Source: an uncultured Clostridia bacterium
Lineage (GTDB): Bacteria > Bacillota > Clostridia > Oscillospirales > Acutalibacteraceae
Assembly (NCBI GenBank): GCA_946184925.1
Contig: CAMHHL010000003.1
Location: 1 to 61,022, forward strand
Direction of reading: 5' to 3'
Length of the DNA stretch: 61,022 nucleotides
Shown: positions 18,954 to 28,849 of the stretch, in pieces
How the letters are laid out: the number at the start of each line of letters is the position of its first letter
Numbering within the stretch: the first letter of the stretch is position 1
Notes under the pieces: model-generated
Databases searched by the model: none
What the model saw: the letters and a program-made list of their open reading frames with translations, nothing else
Told to the model about the DNA's origin: nothing
Translations under genes and position numbers: made by a program

Positions 18954-19407
18954 CGCTGTTCTCCAACTCATCGAGCAGGTCATCGCCTGTAAGGTCGACA
19001 TTGTTGGGGATAATAATAAAGGTGCTTGTAGCTACTCTCTTGATTTTACCGCGGTTCGCATAAGCAACTCCGCTGAGGAAGTCGATAATCCTTCTTGAAA
19101 TATCTTTCTTTGTCTCCTCGAGGTTGAGGACAACTGTGTGAGTCTTTTTGAGCTCATCGGCAATGGCTCTTGTCTCTTCGCCGAATGTCTCCGGTCTGAA
19201 AATAGCAACCTTGAGCTTTGCCGTAGCGCTGATATTTACAACCTTATTGCGGCTGTTTCTCTGAGATGATGAAGAAGAATAGGATGATACCTCTTCATAC
19301 TCATCCTCTTCGTCGTTCTCGGCGTAGCCATACTCGTCGTAGCCGTTATCATACTCCTCATCGGGAGCGTCCCACATACGTTTAAACTTGTCAACAAAAT
19401 TTGGCAT
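18940..19407 (-). CDS. sepF: Cell division protein SepF
   Basis: SepF anchors FtsZ to the membrane. The 155-residue product has an N-terminal amphipathic start, a strongly acidic Glu/Asp/Tyr-rich linker with a Ser run (about residues 17-50), and the globular C-terminal SepF domain (KVAIFRPETFGE, then VVLNLEETKKD and RRIIDFLSGVAYA). It is placed between yggS and ylmH. The ylmG/yggT gene, usual at this place in Bacillus, is absent. Confidence 0.95.
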   Translation of the reverse strand: MPNFVDKFKRMWDAPDEEYDNGYDEYGYAENDEEDEYEEVSSYSSSSSQRNSRNKVVNISATAKLKVAIFRPETFGEETRAIADELKKTHTVVLNLEETKKDISRRIIDFLSGVAYANRGKIKRVATSTFIIIPNNVDLTGDDLLDELENSGVYF

Positions 19408-19428
19408 AATCCAACATCCTCCTATAAC

Positions 19429-20127
19429 TTATACATTATAATTACGAGCGCCGAATAACGATGAACCAACACGAACCATATTGGCGCCGGAAATAATTGC
19501 TTCATAATAATCGGCAGACATACCCATGGAAAGTATATCCATAGATATATTATCTATATTTTTACCCTTGATGTCAATAAATAGATTGTTCATTTTATCA
19601 AAAAATTTAAGAATTTTTTGTTTACTATCACAAATCGGCGGTATAGACATCAAGCCTTTGACCGAAATGTTGTCAAAATCCTTGATTTCATCAAGCAATT
19701 CAACGAGTGCTTTATTCTCCTCGCCGCCGATATTAACCTCAATGAGGATATCTGTGTTTACGCTGTGCTTTACGGACTGGCGGGATATTTCACTCGCCAG
19801 CTTAACTGAGTCAACCGACTGAATCAAATCAACCTTTCCTATAATCTGCCTTACTTTATTTGACTGCAAATGACCGATGAATTGCAGAGAAGCGTCGTTG
19901 AGATTATAGCCGTCGTATTTTGAAAGCAGTTCCTGAACTCTGTTCTCCCCGATATATTTCAGACCGAGAGAGATAGCGTAGTTGATTGTATCGACATCAA
20001 CAGTTTTTGTTGCGGCAAGAAAAGTGATATTCTCCCTGCTCTTGCCGACCTTCTGCGCCGCCTCTGAGATTCTCTCCTCAATTAATTCGTAGTTATACTT
20101 AACGTTATCTAATAACTTTTCCGTCAT
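19429..20127 (-). CDS. yggS: PLP homeostasis protein YggS/YlmE
   Basis: A PLP-binding protein with an alanine-racemase N-terminal barrel but no racemase activity; the family controls the free PLP pool. The 232-residue product has the PLP lysine in AATKTVD near residue 41, then GENRVQE and FIGHLQSNK, and ends in SMGMSADYYEAI. It overlaps the HlyD-like gene by 23 bases and precedes sepF. Confidence 0.95.
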   Translation of the reverse strand: MTEKLLDNVKYNYELIEERISEAAQKVGKSRENITFLAATKTVDVDTINYAISLGLKYIGENRVQELLSKYDGYNLNDASLQFIGHLQSNKVRQIIGKVDLIQSVDSVKLASEISRQSVKHSVNTDILIEVNIGGEENKALVELLDEIKDFDNISVKGLMSIPPICDSKQKILKFFDKMNNLFIDIKGKNIDNISMDILSMGMSADYYEAIISGANMVRVGSSLFGARNYNV

Positions 20128-21400
20128 ATAGGTTATCTCCTTTTATTACTACCTGATCATAGAGCTCAATTGTCTCGCCGTTGAACAAAACGCCGTCCTC
20201 CGGAATGGGATTACAAATTACATAATCGGATCCGGAATAAACAATCGAAATTTCCTTGAAAATCAGTTCAGAGCCGTGAAGAACATACACGCCTTGAACA
20301 TTCTTTTTCTTTTCGACAGACTTACCGTCAGAATCCTTAACTTCTTTTTTTACATAATCCTCGTGTATCGCGCGCTTGGAAACCTTAAGTCCGCTGTAAG
20401 TAGAAGTTATAATCTCAACAGGTTCCTTGCGTGCGCTCGCAATATAGTTGTTCATATAATCACAGCTAAGAATCAGAACGCCGTCCTTGTCTTTTCCGTG
20501 CTGGTTGATTGAATAAATTGAAGCAGGAATTTTCTTGTTTGAAGCTGACGACATCAATACATTAATCGAACTTCCCTCGTTGAGAATTTTAGAAAGCATG
20601 ATTGATTCATCTGAAGTGATTTTGCAGGCAATGTACCACTCGGGATCCGAAACAACCTTGCCTATAACATTACCGTCGGGTTGAATGCTTTTGACACTAT
20701 TAAGGTCGTCAAGATCGATTTTTTTCAATTTGGATACGTCGAAAGAATTCTCAAAACCGTCAAACTCAGAAACGAAATATCCGGCGTCGGGAGTTGTTAT
20801 CGCACCGATGCTCTCAGATGATGAAGCTTCGTACTTATCGCGCTGAGCTCTGAGCTCTGAAATCTTTGATTTAAAATTTTTCGCGTCTCCGGTAATCATC
20901 TGTCTCTCACAGATTGACATAAGCAAGTCATCAGTGCTGGTTTTTGCCGAGTTCAAATCGCCTGAAATCACGCTTGATTTAATCGAATAGATATTGTTGT
21001 TAATCTGAGTATTGGCGGTATCCAGACTGATACTATCCTTATAATACGACTCGCCGAGAGTTTTGAGCGCCTTAATCTGTTTTGTGAGCGCGTCAATCTT
21101 CTGCCTGGCAACGGCGTCGTTTTCATCCTGATAGATATCAGCGATATTCTGATCAACACTTACGTTGTCTCCGTTGTTAACATTAAACGAGAGCACACCG
21201 CTGACATTGTTTTCTATATACTTTTCATTTCTGATAATAAAAGCGTCGGTATAAATAGTGTCGGATATCTCGGTATTTACAGTCTCCTCGGTTTCAACCG
21301 CTTTGGAGAAGTTTGAGCCTGCAAACAAATATATTATATATGAAACTATACCGATAATAAGCAGACCTATCAGAATACGCTTGAACAGTAATTTATCCAT
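20105..21400 (-). CDS. HlyD-like membrane-anchored protein of the division cluster
   Basis: A 431-residue protein with one N-terminal transmembrane segment (about residues 8-27) and an extracellular body. The body resembles a membrane-fusion (HlyD-type) adaptor: a lipoyl-like half (SGVLSFNVNNGDNVSVDQ), a long helical hairpin (about residues 95-200) and a beta-rich C-terminal part. No transporter gene is nearby. It sits between miaA and yggS-sepF, so a link to division or the cell wall is inferred from context only. It overlaps both neighbours, which argues for tight co-translation. Confidence 0.8.
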   Translation of the reverse strand: MDKLLFKRILIGLLIIGIVSYIIYLFAGSNFSKAVETEETVNTEISDTIYTDAFIIRNEKYIENNVSGVLSFNVNNGDNVSVDQNIADIYQDENDAVARQKIDALTKQIKALKTLGESYYKDSISLDTANTQINNNIYSIKSSVISGDLNSAKTSTDDLLMSICERQMITGDAKNFKSKISELRAQRDKYEASSSESIGAITTPDAGYFVSEFDGFENSFDVSKLKKIDLDDLNSVKSIQPDGNVIGKVVSDPEWYIACKITSDESIMLSKILNEGSSINVLMSSASNKKIPASIYSINQHGKDKDGVLILSCDYMNNYIASARKEPVEIITSTYSGLKVSKRAIHEDYVKKEVKDSDGKSVEKKKNVQGVYVLHGSELIFKEISIVYSGSDYVICNPIPEDGVLFNGETIELYDQVVIKGDNLYDGKVIR

Positions 21401-22340
21401 CTAAAAATCCTTTTTTATCAATAACCGAACAGGCGACTGCAAGTTGTTCTGCGACTGTCGGGTATTTATCAATTTCAATCCAGTTTATTGTATCATTACG
21501 TCTGAACCAAGTCAATTGACGTTTTGCATAATGCCGCGTCTCGGTTTTCAGTCTTTCTATGCATTCTTCAAGAGTTGCCTCTCCCCTGAAATACGGCTCA
21601 AGCTGTTTATAACCGATTGCCTTTGACGAGGTTTCGCTCAGCTTTGATGAAAGAACCCGGCGGGCTTCGCCGAGAAGTCCCTGCTCCATCATTATGTCAA
21701 CTCTCCGGTTTATTCTGTCATATATGTACTGCCTGTCAGACGCAGTAAGCCCGAAAATAAGTGAATCGAACTTAAGATTCTCATTTTTGCTGACCAGATT
21801 CTGGGATGTGATTGTTTTTCCGGTCGTTTTATAAAACTCAATAGCGCGAATAATCCTTTTTAGGTTCTTTTCTTCGGAAAGGCGTTCTGCGGATTCCGAA
21901 TCAAATTCTCCAAGCATATCAAGCATATAATCGACACCGTTCTCGGACGCTACACGCAGAAGCTCATCGCGAACTTTTTTGTCACTGCTGTTATCCGTAA
22001 AACCAATGCCTCCGAGCAGAGCGTCAACATAGAGACCTGTCCCTCCGCAAAGAACCGGAGTTTTGCCGCGGGATGAAATACTATCAATCGCATTTCTCGC
22101 GTCGATGACATACTGACCGACGGAATAACCGCAATCAGTATCAAGAAAGTCTATAAGGTGATGTTTGATTCCGCACATTTCCTCCGCTGTCGGCTTAGCA
22201 GTAGCAATTTTCATTTTTTTATAAATCTGCATACTGTCTGCGGATACAACTTCGCCGTCATATACCTTTGCAAGTTCCACGGCGAGTGAGGTCTTGCCCG
22301 AGGCTGTGGGACCGACTACCGCCAGAATTTTAGTGTTCAT
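21393..22340 (-). CDS. miaA: tRNA dimethylallyltransferase MiaA
   Basis: MiaA adds a dimethylallyl group to A37 of tRNAs reading U-starting codons. The 315-residue product has the P-loop VGPTASGKTS at residues 9-18, DSMQIYKKM, the GGTGLYV motif, and a C-terminal YAKRQLTWFRR motif. It overlaps mutL by 4 bases. Its pathway partner MiaB, which methylthiolates the same base, is encoded upstream in the same run of genes. Confidence 0.97.
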   Translation of the reverse strand: MNTKILAVVGPTASGKTSLAVELAKVYDGEVVSADSMQIYKKMKIATAKPTAEEMCGIKHHLIDFLDTDCGYSVGQYVIDARNAIDSISSRGKTPVLCGGTGLYVDALLGGIGFTDNSSDKKVRDELLRVASENGVDYMLDMLGEFDSESAERLSEEKNLKRIIRAIEFYKTTGKTITSQNLVSKNENLKFDSLIFGLTASDRQYIYDRINRRVDIMMEQGLLGEARRVLSSKLSETSSKAIGYKQLEPYFRGEATLEECIERLKTETRHYAKRQLTWFRRNDTINWIEIDKYPTVAEQLAVACSVIDKKGFLDG

Positions 22341-24343
22341 TGAATCCTTCCAAACTGTTTTTCAAGTTCATATTTTGACATAACCACACAAACAGGTCTT
22401 CCGTGAGGACAGTATCTGAGCGATGGATCATCATCAAGCTTATTTGCAATGTCCATAAGCTCTTCTCGTGTTGAGATGTTTCCGCCCTTAATTGCAGCGC
22501 GACAAGCGACATTATGATAAATCCAATCCATCTTTTCGCTGCGGATATCTGTCTTATTTTGGGCAATGTAGCCTGCCATCTCAATGACTGAGCTCTCAAC
22601 ATCTTCAAGCGGAAGATACTGCGGCGCACTCCTGACAATAAGTGTTCCGTTTCCGAAATCATCAACGTCAAAGGCGCACTCTCTGAACATATCGAGATTG
22701 GAGATTGCGGCTTCGTAATCATTTTTGTTGAGCACTACGGTAACAGGCCGGAGCAAAAGCTGGGAAAAACCTGCACCTCGCTCTTTTTTGAGTTTTTCGT
22801 AAATCATCCGCTCGTGAGCGGCGTGTTTGTCAATAATTATAATTTCCCTGTCATTTTTCTCAACAAAGATATAAGTCCTGAACGCCTCACCGATAAAAAC
22901 AAGTTTGTTCTTCGGTTTTTCAAAAAGCGGCTCGGGCTCTGTTTGAGCAATCTGCTTCTCTTCAACAGGGGCTTCGGCAGAAATGATAAGATTTTCAGCC
23001 GCAGTTTCATCAGGTACAGTTGATAACGCTTCTGCTATTTCTTCCGCATTTTTCTCTTGCTTTGCGCGGTCAATTGTTTTCTCGCGGTTTTTCTCATATC
23101 GAACGCTCTCCATTGAATAAACATCGAACGGATTTTTTACGTCGTTGAGAACGGGGTTTAATGAAATCGGCGCAACAGGCGTAGGTTTATTTAAAATTTT
23201 GTTAAGCTCTTCAAAAGGATTGGAAGGTTTCTCAGAAACAGACTTTGAGGGCTTCTCAAAATTTGTGGGAGCCGTGATGAACGGTTTCGGCTTATGAATC
23301 TGAGCAAAAGCATCGTTACGGCTCACTCCGTCAAAAGTTACCTGCTTTCGTGAATCATTATTATTCAGCGAGGTTTTCACCGCATGATATACAGCGTCAA
23401 AAATCGGTCTTTCGTTGACGAATCTGACCTCAATTTTTGCAGGATGAACGTTAACGTCAATTGCCTCAAAAGCAAGCTTTATATGAAGTACACACGCAGG
23501 ATGCTTGCCGACCATAACGCTGCCCTTGCAGGCCTCTTCGATCGCAGCCGACGCAGTCCCGGAGCGGACATATCTGCCGTTGATAAAAAAATTCTGCATA
23601 CTTCTGTTCGGGCGCGCGTTAATGGGCTTAGATATATAACCCTGTACCTTCACGCCTTCAAGCTCATAGTTCACCTTGATAAGTCCGCTTGCGAAGTCTT
23701 TTCCGTAAACTGAATAAATAGCAGAAATAAGCTTTCCGTCGCCGGAAGTATTCAGCACTCGTTTGCCGTCACGGATAAATGTGAATTTAATCTCAGGATG
23801 AGAAAGTGCAATTTTATCGACAACGTTAGCAACCGCGTTACCCTCGGCTCTGTCCTTTTTCAAAAATTTCATTCGTGCCGGAATATTATAGAACAAATCC
23901 CTGACAATCATGGTTGTACCGACAGGGCACCCGGCGTCATCAAAAGACTTTTCCTCGCCGCCTTCAATCTCGTAAGATGTACCAATGTTATCGGCAGTGT
24001 TTCTTGTCAGCATTTGAAGCTTTGAAACTGAGGAAATCGATGCAAGAGCCTCGCCTCTGAAGCCCAGTGTCGCGATGTTGTCGAGGTCGTTCTCAAGCGC
24101 TATCTTGCTGGTGGCATGAGGCAAAAATGCCTTTTTGATATCTTCCCGAAGAATACCGCAACCGTTATCGGTAACTCTCATAAATGTAATGCCGCCGTTC
24201 TGAATTTCAACAGTGATATCGGTGGAGCCGGCGTCTATTGAGTTTTCAATAAGCTCCTTTATCGCGGACGCCGGGCGCTCGACAACCTCGCCGGCAGCTA
24301 TAAGCTCGGCAACATGCTTGTCCAGAACGTTAATGACACCCAT
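22337..24343 (-). CDS. mutL: DNA mismatch repair protein MutL
   Basis: MutL couples mismatch recognition by MutS to repair. The 668-residue product has the N-terminal GHKL ATPase (ELIENSIDAGS, DNGCG, GFRGEALASI), a variable linker (about residues 340-470), and a C-terminal dimerisation/endonuclease domain with DKHAAHERMIYE, the CPHGRP zinc-site motif and a final FGR. The endonuclease-type C-terminus fits a lineage without MutH. It follows mutS by 12 bases. Confidence 0.97.
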   Translation of the reverse strand: MGVINVLDKHVAELIAAGEVVERPASAIKELIENSIDAGSTDITVEIQNGGITFMRVTDNGCGILREDIKKAFLPHATSKIALENDLDNIATLGFRGEALASISSVSKLQMLTRNTADNIGTSYEIEGGEEKSFDDAGCPVGTTMIVRDLFYNIPARMKFLKKDRAEGNAVANVVDKIALSHPEIKFTFIRDGKRVLNTSGDGKLISAIYSVYGKDFASGLIKVNYELEGVKVQGYISKPINARPNRSMQNFFINGRYVRSGTASAAIEEACKGSVMVGKHPACVLHIKLAFEAIDVNVHPAKIEVRFVNERPIFDAVYHAVKTSLNNNDSRKQVTFDGVSRNDAFAQIHKPKPFITAPTNFEKPSKSVSEKPSNPFEELNKILNKPTPVAPISLNPVLNDVKNPFDVYSMESVRYEKNREKTIDRAKQEKNAEEIAEALSTVPDETAAENLIISAEAPVEEKQIAQTEPEPLFEKPKNKLVFIGEAFRTYIFVEKNDREIIIIDKHAAHERMIYEKLKKERGAGFSQLLLRPVTVVLNKNDYEAAISNLDMFRECAFDVDDFGNGTLIVRSAPQYLPLEDVESSVIEMAGYIAQNKTDIRSEKMDWIYHNVACRAAIKGGNISTREELMDIANKLDDDPSLRYCPHGRPVCVVMSKYELEKQFGRIQ

Positions 24344-24355
24344 TTTTTCACATCC

Positions 24356-26950
24356 TTAAATCATATTTTTGAGTTCATAAAGAAGATTCATCGCCTCAAT
24401 CGGCGTCAAAGTATTTAAATCAACCTTCTCGAGCTTTTCTATTACGGGAGAGCTCACGTCGGGCATAAGACTGAGCTGCTCAACATCTTCGTTCCTTGGC
24501 GGTTTTGCAACGGGTTGAATAACGCTGTTGCCGCTCTCAAGATCGGAAAGAATCTGTTTTGCGCGTGAGATAATAGCATCCGGAATTCCGGCAAGCTTTG
24601 CTACCTCTATTCCGTAGCTGTCGTCTGCTCCGCCGGGAACAATCCGCCTGAGAAAGGTTATATCATCGCCGTGCTTCTTCACCGCTATGTTGTAGTTATT
24701 CACGCCGTCAATTGTATCCTCAAGCACGGTGAGCTCGTGATAGTGAGTAGCAAAGAGTGTTTTTGCTCCAAGCTTCTTGGAATCCGCGACATATTCGAGA
24801 ACAGCTCTCGCTATACTCATGCCGTCGAAGGTAGATGTACCTCTGCCGATTTCATCAAGTATAAGAAGAGATTTTGAAGTAGCGTTCGAAACAATATGAG
24901 CAACCTCGCTCATCTCCACCATAAAGGTCGATTGACCTGACGCTAAATCATCGGACGCGCCGACGCGCGTGAATATGCTGTCAACAATTCCTATTTCAGC
25001 CGAGGCGGCAGGAACAAAGCTTCCTATCTGAGCCATCAGGACAATAAGCGCGACTTGGCGCATATATGTGGATTTACCAGCCATATTGGGGCCGGTGATT
25101 ATCGCGACGCGGTTGGCTGAACAGTTGAGATAAACGTCATTCGGGACGAACGGAGCACCTCCGAGCAGCTGTTCAACAACAGGGTGACGACTGTCCTTCA
25201 GCAAAACAGCGTCCCCGAGGTTGACCTCCGGACGTGTATATCTGTTATCGGAAGCTACGTTCGCGAGCGAATTAAGAACATCCAGATTAGCGATAGCGTG
25301 AGCGGTTCTCTCGATTCTGTCGAGTTCAGCCGCTACCTTCTTTCTAATCTCATCAAAAAGCTGATACTCCAGCGCGACAGCCTTATCCTTTGCTCCGAGA
25401 ATTCTGCCCTCGAGCGTCTTTAAGTCCTGAGTTATATATCTCTCGCAGTTTGTGAGAGTTTGCTTTCGAATGTATGTATCGGGTACCATTTCCTTGTAGG
25501 AATTGGTAACCTCTATATAATAACCGAAAACTCGGTTATATCCGACCCTGAGCTTCGGGATTCCCGTAAGCTCGCGCTGCTCCTCCTCGATTTTTGAGAG
25601 CAAGCCCGTCGAATCGTTCATATCCGAACTTACGTTATCGAGTTCCTCATTATACCCGCGCTTGATGATTCCGCCTTCCTTTACCGAGAACGGCGGATCC
25701 TCAACAATTGCGTCATCAATTAGTTTGTAAATATCCTCGAGAGTATCAAGCTCCGAATATAACCTGCGCAGCTCCGAGGATTTGCAATACTTGAGAAGCA
25801 ACTTGATTTGAGGAAGCTTCTCAACCGCAGAAGCGAGAGAACGAAGCTCTCGTCCCTTTGCCGAGCCGTAGACGATATTGGTCATAAGTCGCTCGATATC
25901 AAAAATACCGACAAGAGCGGCAGTCAAATCAAGCCTTAGCACTGTTTCGTTAACGAGTTCTTCTACAGCGCTCTGACGATTTATTATTCTCGAAACATTA
26001 AGCAGCGGCTTGTCAATCCAACCTCTGAGCAATCTTTTGCCCATTGAGGTCTTGGTTTTGTCAAGCACCCATAAGAGCGAGCCCTTCTTCTCCTTATTGA
26101 GCATGGTCTGGGTAAGTTCAAGGTTACGCTTGGTATTGAAATCAAGCTTCATGAACTGATTATCGGAAAGCAGGTTGATGTGAGTTATACGTTCGAGTCC
26201 TGTTTTCTGGGTGTTTCTCAGATAGTTAATCAAAGCGCCGACAGCCGAAACAAGCATCGGGTTATCTTCAATTAAACTGTACTCTTCGCCAAACTGAGCC
26301 TTGACAGTATCCTGACAAGAAAGAAACGCAAAGCTCTCGTCCGGGAGCATCTCAACCGCGGCGGAAAGCTTATCTCTTATAAACGGAGCGAGTTCGGTAT
26401 ATTCAACGACATCTCCGCCGATGAGTATTTCACGCGGCATATAACTCGAAAGCTGGCTCTTTATTTTTTCGTAACACTCTTTGCCTTTAAACCCTGTTGC
26501 GTATAATTCTCCTGTAGAAATATCGGAGAAGCATATTCCGACATCCTTCTTTTCGGAATAAATACAGCAAATATAGTTATTGCGGCTCTCATCGAGCATG
26601 CTCGGCTCCATAACGGTGCCGGGAGTAACTACCCTGACAATATCTCTTTTAACGATAGATTTAGCCTTGGCGGGATCCTCCATCTGTTCACAAATCGCTA
26701 CCTTGTAGCCCTTTTGAACGAGACGAGCGATATATCCTTCGCAACTGTGATACGGAACTCCGCACATCGGAGCGCGTTCCTCAAGTCCGCAATCTCTGCC
26801 TGTCAGAGTGAGTTCAAGTTCCTTTGAAGCAAGCTTGGCATCGTCAAAAAACATTTCATAAAAATCGCCGAGACGGAAGAACAGGATGCAATCCTTGTTC
26901 TCCTCCTTGATTTTGAGATATTGCTGCATCATCGGTGACAGCTGTGCCAT
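24356..26950 (-). CDS. mutS: DNA mismatch repair protein MutS
   Basis: MutS recognises mismatches. The 864-residue product has the N-terminal mismatch-binding domain with DFYEMF, the lever and clamp regions, the ATPase Walker A TGPNMAGKST, Walker B LLILDEIGRGTST and the FATHYHELT motif. Length and order are normal. It lies between the YlbF-family gene and mutL. Confidence 0.98.
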   Translation of the reverse strand: MAQLSPMMQQYLKIKEENKDCILFFRLGDFYEMFFDDAKLASKELELTLTGRDCGLEERAPMCGVPYHSCEGYIARLVQKGYKVAICEQMEDPAKAKSIVKRDIVRVVTPGTVMEPSMLDESRNNYICCIYSEKKDVGICFSDISTGELYATGFKGKECYEKIKSQLSSYMPREILIGGDVVEYTELAPFIRDKLSAAVEMLPDESFAFLSCQDTVKAQFGEEYSLIEDNPMLVSAVGALINYLRNTQKTGLERITHINLLSDNQFMKLDFNTKRNLELTQTMLNKEKKGSLLWVLDKTKTSMGKRLLRGWIDKPLLNVSRIINRQSAVEELVNETVLRLDLTAALVGIFDIERLMTNIVYGSAKGRELRSLASAVEKLPQIKLLLKYCKSSELRRLYSELDTLEDIYKLIDDAIVEDPPFSVKEGGIIKRGYNEELDNVSSDMNDSTGLLSKIEEEQRELTGIPKLRVGYNRVFGYYIEVTNSYKEMVPDTYIRKQTLTNCERYITQDLKTLEGRILGAKDKAVALEYQLFDEIRKKVAAELDRIERTAHAIANLDVLNSLANVASDNRYTRPEVNLGDAVLLKDSRHPVVEQLLGGAPFVPNDVYLNCSANRVAIITGPNMAGKSTYMRQVALIVLMAQIGSFVPAASAEIGIVDSIFTRVGASDDLASGQSTFMVEMSEVAHIVSNATSKSLLILDEIGRGTSTFDGMSIARAVLEYVADSKKLGAKTLFATHYHELTVLEDTIDGVNNYNIAVKKHGDDITFLRRIVPGGADDSYGIEVAKLAGIPDAIISRAKQILSDLESGNSVIQPVAKPPRNEDVEQLSLMPDVSSPVIEKLEKVDLNTLTPIEAMNLLYELKNMI

Positions 26951-26981
26951 AAACTCACCCCTTCCTGAATTTCAAATTTAA

Positions 26982-27386
26982 TCAGCCGCAACCGCCGCAT
27001 GTGGAGCAGCTTCCGCCGCAGGACTCGGAAACATCGGTTGTCTCCGGATCTTCACCTGCAACACAATTCTGAATAATTGTGAGGATTCTGCCTGAAAGCT
27101 TGTCGAATTCCTGTTTTGCTTCGTTGTAAGCAATCATGTGCTCGTTCGTCATAACGTCGGAATAAACTGCCTGCATCTCCTTGTTAAGAGAAGCGATTTT
27201 CTCGCCGTCCTTCTCAACCTTCTGTGTTTCTACATTTATCGCAAGACGCTTGAGGTTAAATTCCTTAATCAGATTCTGAAGCTCCTCATCCTTGTCCGCT
27301 TCTTTCTCGGCATTGTGAAGCTTAATGTAATTTTCATCAGCCTGAATCATCTTACCGAGTTCTCTTGTAAGCTCAATAATATCCAT
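26982..27386 (-). CDS. YlbF/YmcA-family protein with Cys-rich tail (RicA-like)
   Basis: A 134-residue, mostly helical protein of the YlbF/YmcA (Com_YlbF) family. In Bacillus the YmcA (RicA), YlbF (RicF) and YaaT (RicT) proteins form a complex that carries iron-sulfur clusters and affects RNA processing. The position between miaB and mutS matches ymcA. The C-terminal tail CGGSCSTCGGCG, with another Cys about 20 residues before it, could bind a metal or an iron-sulfur cluster. The metal role is inferred. Confidence 0.85.
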   Translation of the reverse strand: MDIIELTRELGKMIQADENYIKLHNAEKEADKDEELQNLIKEFNLKRLAINVETQKVEKDGEKIASLNKEMQAVYSDVMTNEHMIAYNEAKQEFDKLSGRILTIIQNCVAGEDPETTDVSESCGGSCSTCGGCG

Positions 27387-27392
27387 ATTTAA

Positions 27393-28829
27393 TTACTCCT
27401 TTTCTATTACATTACCTCTGAGAATCCAGTTGCCTGCCTCTGTAACCTTTACATTTTGGAACGTACCGATTAATTCCGGCGAGCCCTTGGCTTCCACTAT
27501 TATATTTCCCGATGTACGGGCGTTCAAAACACCGGTTTTACCCTTTTCGGATTCAATAAGAACCCTCTGAACAGTTCCGACCATTTCTTTGCAGCGTTCG
27601 GAGGCAATCTCCTCCTGAACGTCAAGAAGCTCACGAAACCACTTTGACTTTTCCGATGATGGAATCGGGTCGTCCATCTCTGCGGCAGGTGTTCCTACTC
27701 TCGGAGAATAAATAAACGTAAAGAGTGAAGTAAACTTCACTTCCTTTATAAGAGAGAGAGTTTCCTTGAAATCATCATAGGTTTCTCCCGGGAAACCGAC
27801 TATGACATCGCTCGTCAGACTGACATCCTCTATTCTGCTTTTCGCATAATTCACGATATCAAGATACTTTGCTCTGTCGTAGTGACGGTTCATTAGTTTC
27901 AGAATCCTGTCGCTTCCGGATTGGAAAGGAAGATGAAGATGTTTGCTTATATGCTTAGAGTCCGCAATGGTGTCAATAAGCTCATGGGTGCAATCCTTCG
28001 GATGAGACGTCATAAATCTGAGCCAATAATCACCGTCAAAGCTGTCAATCTCCGCGAGAAGCTTCGCAAAGCTCACGCTGTTTTTGAGATTCTTTCCGTA
28101 GGAATTAACATTCTGACCGAGCAGAGTGATATCCTTGTAGCCAGAAGAAATCATCTCCTTGGCTTCGGAGATTATGATGTCCTTCTCCCTGCTTCTCTCT
28201 CTTCCTCTGACATAAGGAACTATGCAATATGTACAGAAGTTGTTGCAGCCGTACATAATCGGAAGCCAGCCCTTGATATTGCCGTCTCGCCTGAGCGGAA
28301 TTCCCTCATGAACAAGATTATCGTCGTTATCTCTGAGATAAACGCGTTTTTCGGTTGTAAGCGCCCTGTACATTAGCTCCGGAAACTGATGAATGGCGTG
28401 AGTTCCGAACACAAGCCCAACATACGGAAAGCTGCGGTACATTCTGTCGGCAATATGCTTTTGTTCCATCATGCAGCCGCAAAGAGCGATTAAAGTACCG
28501 GGATGCTTGCGCTTTAGATTCTTTAAAGCGCCTACGTTTCCGAAAACTCTGTCCTCGGCATGCTCACGAACAGCGCAGGTGTTGAACAGAATAAAATCAG
28601 CGTTGTCCGGTTTATCCTCAAATTCAAAACCCGCGGCAGCAAGCATACCCTTGATTCGCTCCCCGTCAGCGACATTCTGCTGACAGCCGTAGGTGTGAAC
28701 ATAGGCTATCGGAACATCGCCGCGCTTGCGAATTTGCATTATTTCATATATAAGATTAATGTACTCCTCCTGTGATTCCTTAAAATCAAAGAGAGTACCG
28801 AATTGTTCTGCCAAGACAAATTGCCCCAA
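27393..28829 (-). CDS. miaB: tRNA-2-methylthio-N6-dimethylallyladenosine synthase MiaB
   Basis: MiaB is a radical-SAM methylthiotransferase acting on i6A37 of tRNA. The 478-residue frame has the UPF0004 domain with TYGCQQN near residue 50, the radical-SAM CxxxCxxC motif in NNFCTYCIVPYVRGRE, and a C-terminal TRAM domain. The start is uncertain: the outermost candidate is a TTG at 28829, only about 15 bases after the predicted transcription start and without a ribosome site. A later start, such as the ATG before QIRKRGDVP, would still keep the whole enzyme core. Confidence 0.93.
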   Translation of the reverse strand: MGQFVLAEQFGTLFDFKESQEEYINLIYEIMQIRKRGDVPIAYVHTYGCQQNVADGERIKGMLAAAGFEFEDKPDNADFILFNTCAVREHAEDRVFGNVGALKNLKRKHPGTLIALCGCMMEQKHIADRMYRSFPYVGLVFGTHAIHQFPELMYRALTTEKRVYLRDNDDNLVHEGIPLRRDGNIKGWLPIMYGCNNFCTYCIVPYVRGRERSREKDIIISEAKEMISSGYKDITLLGQNVNSYGKNLKNSVSFAKLLAEIDSFDGDYWLRFMTSHPKDCTHELIDTIADSKHISKHLHLPFQSGSDRILKLMNRHYDRAKYLDIVNYAKSRIEDVSLTSDVIVGFPGETYDDFKETLSLIKEVKFTSLFTFIYSPRVGTPAAEMDDPIPSSEKSKWFRELLDVQEEIASERCKEMVGTVQRVLIESEKGKTGVLNARTSGNIIVEAKGSPELIGTFQNVKVTEAGNWILRGNVIEKE

Positions 28830-28849
28830 TCTAATTCATTATCCATAGA

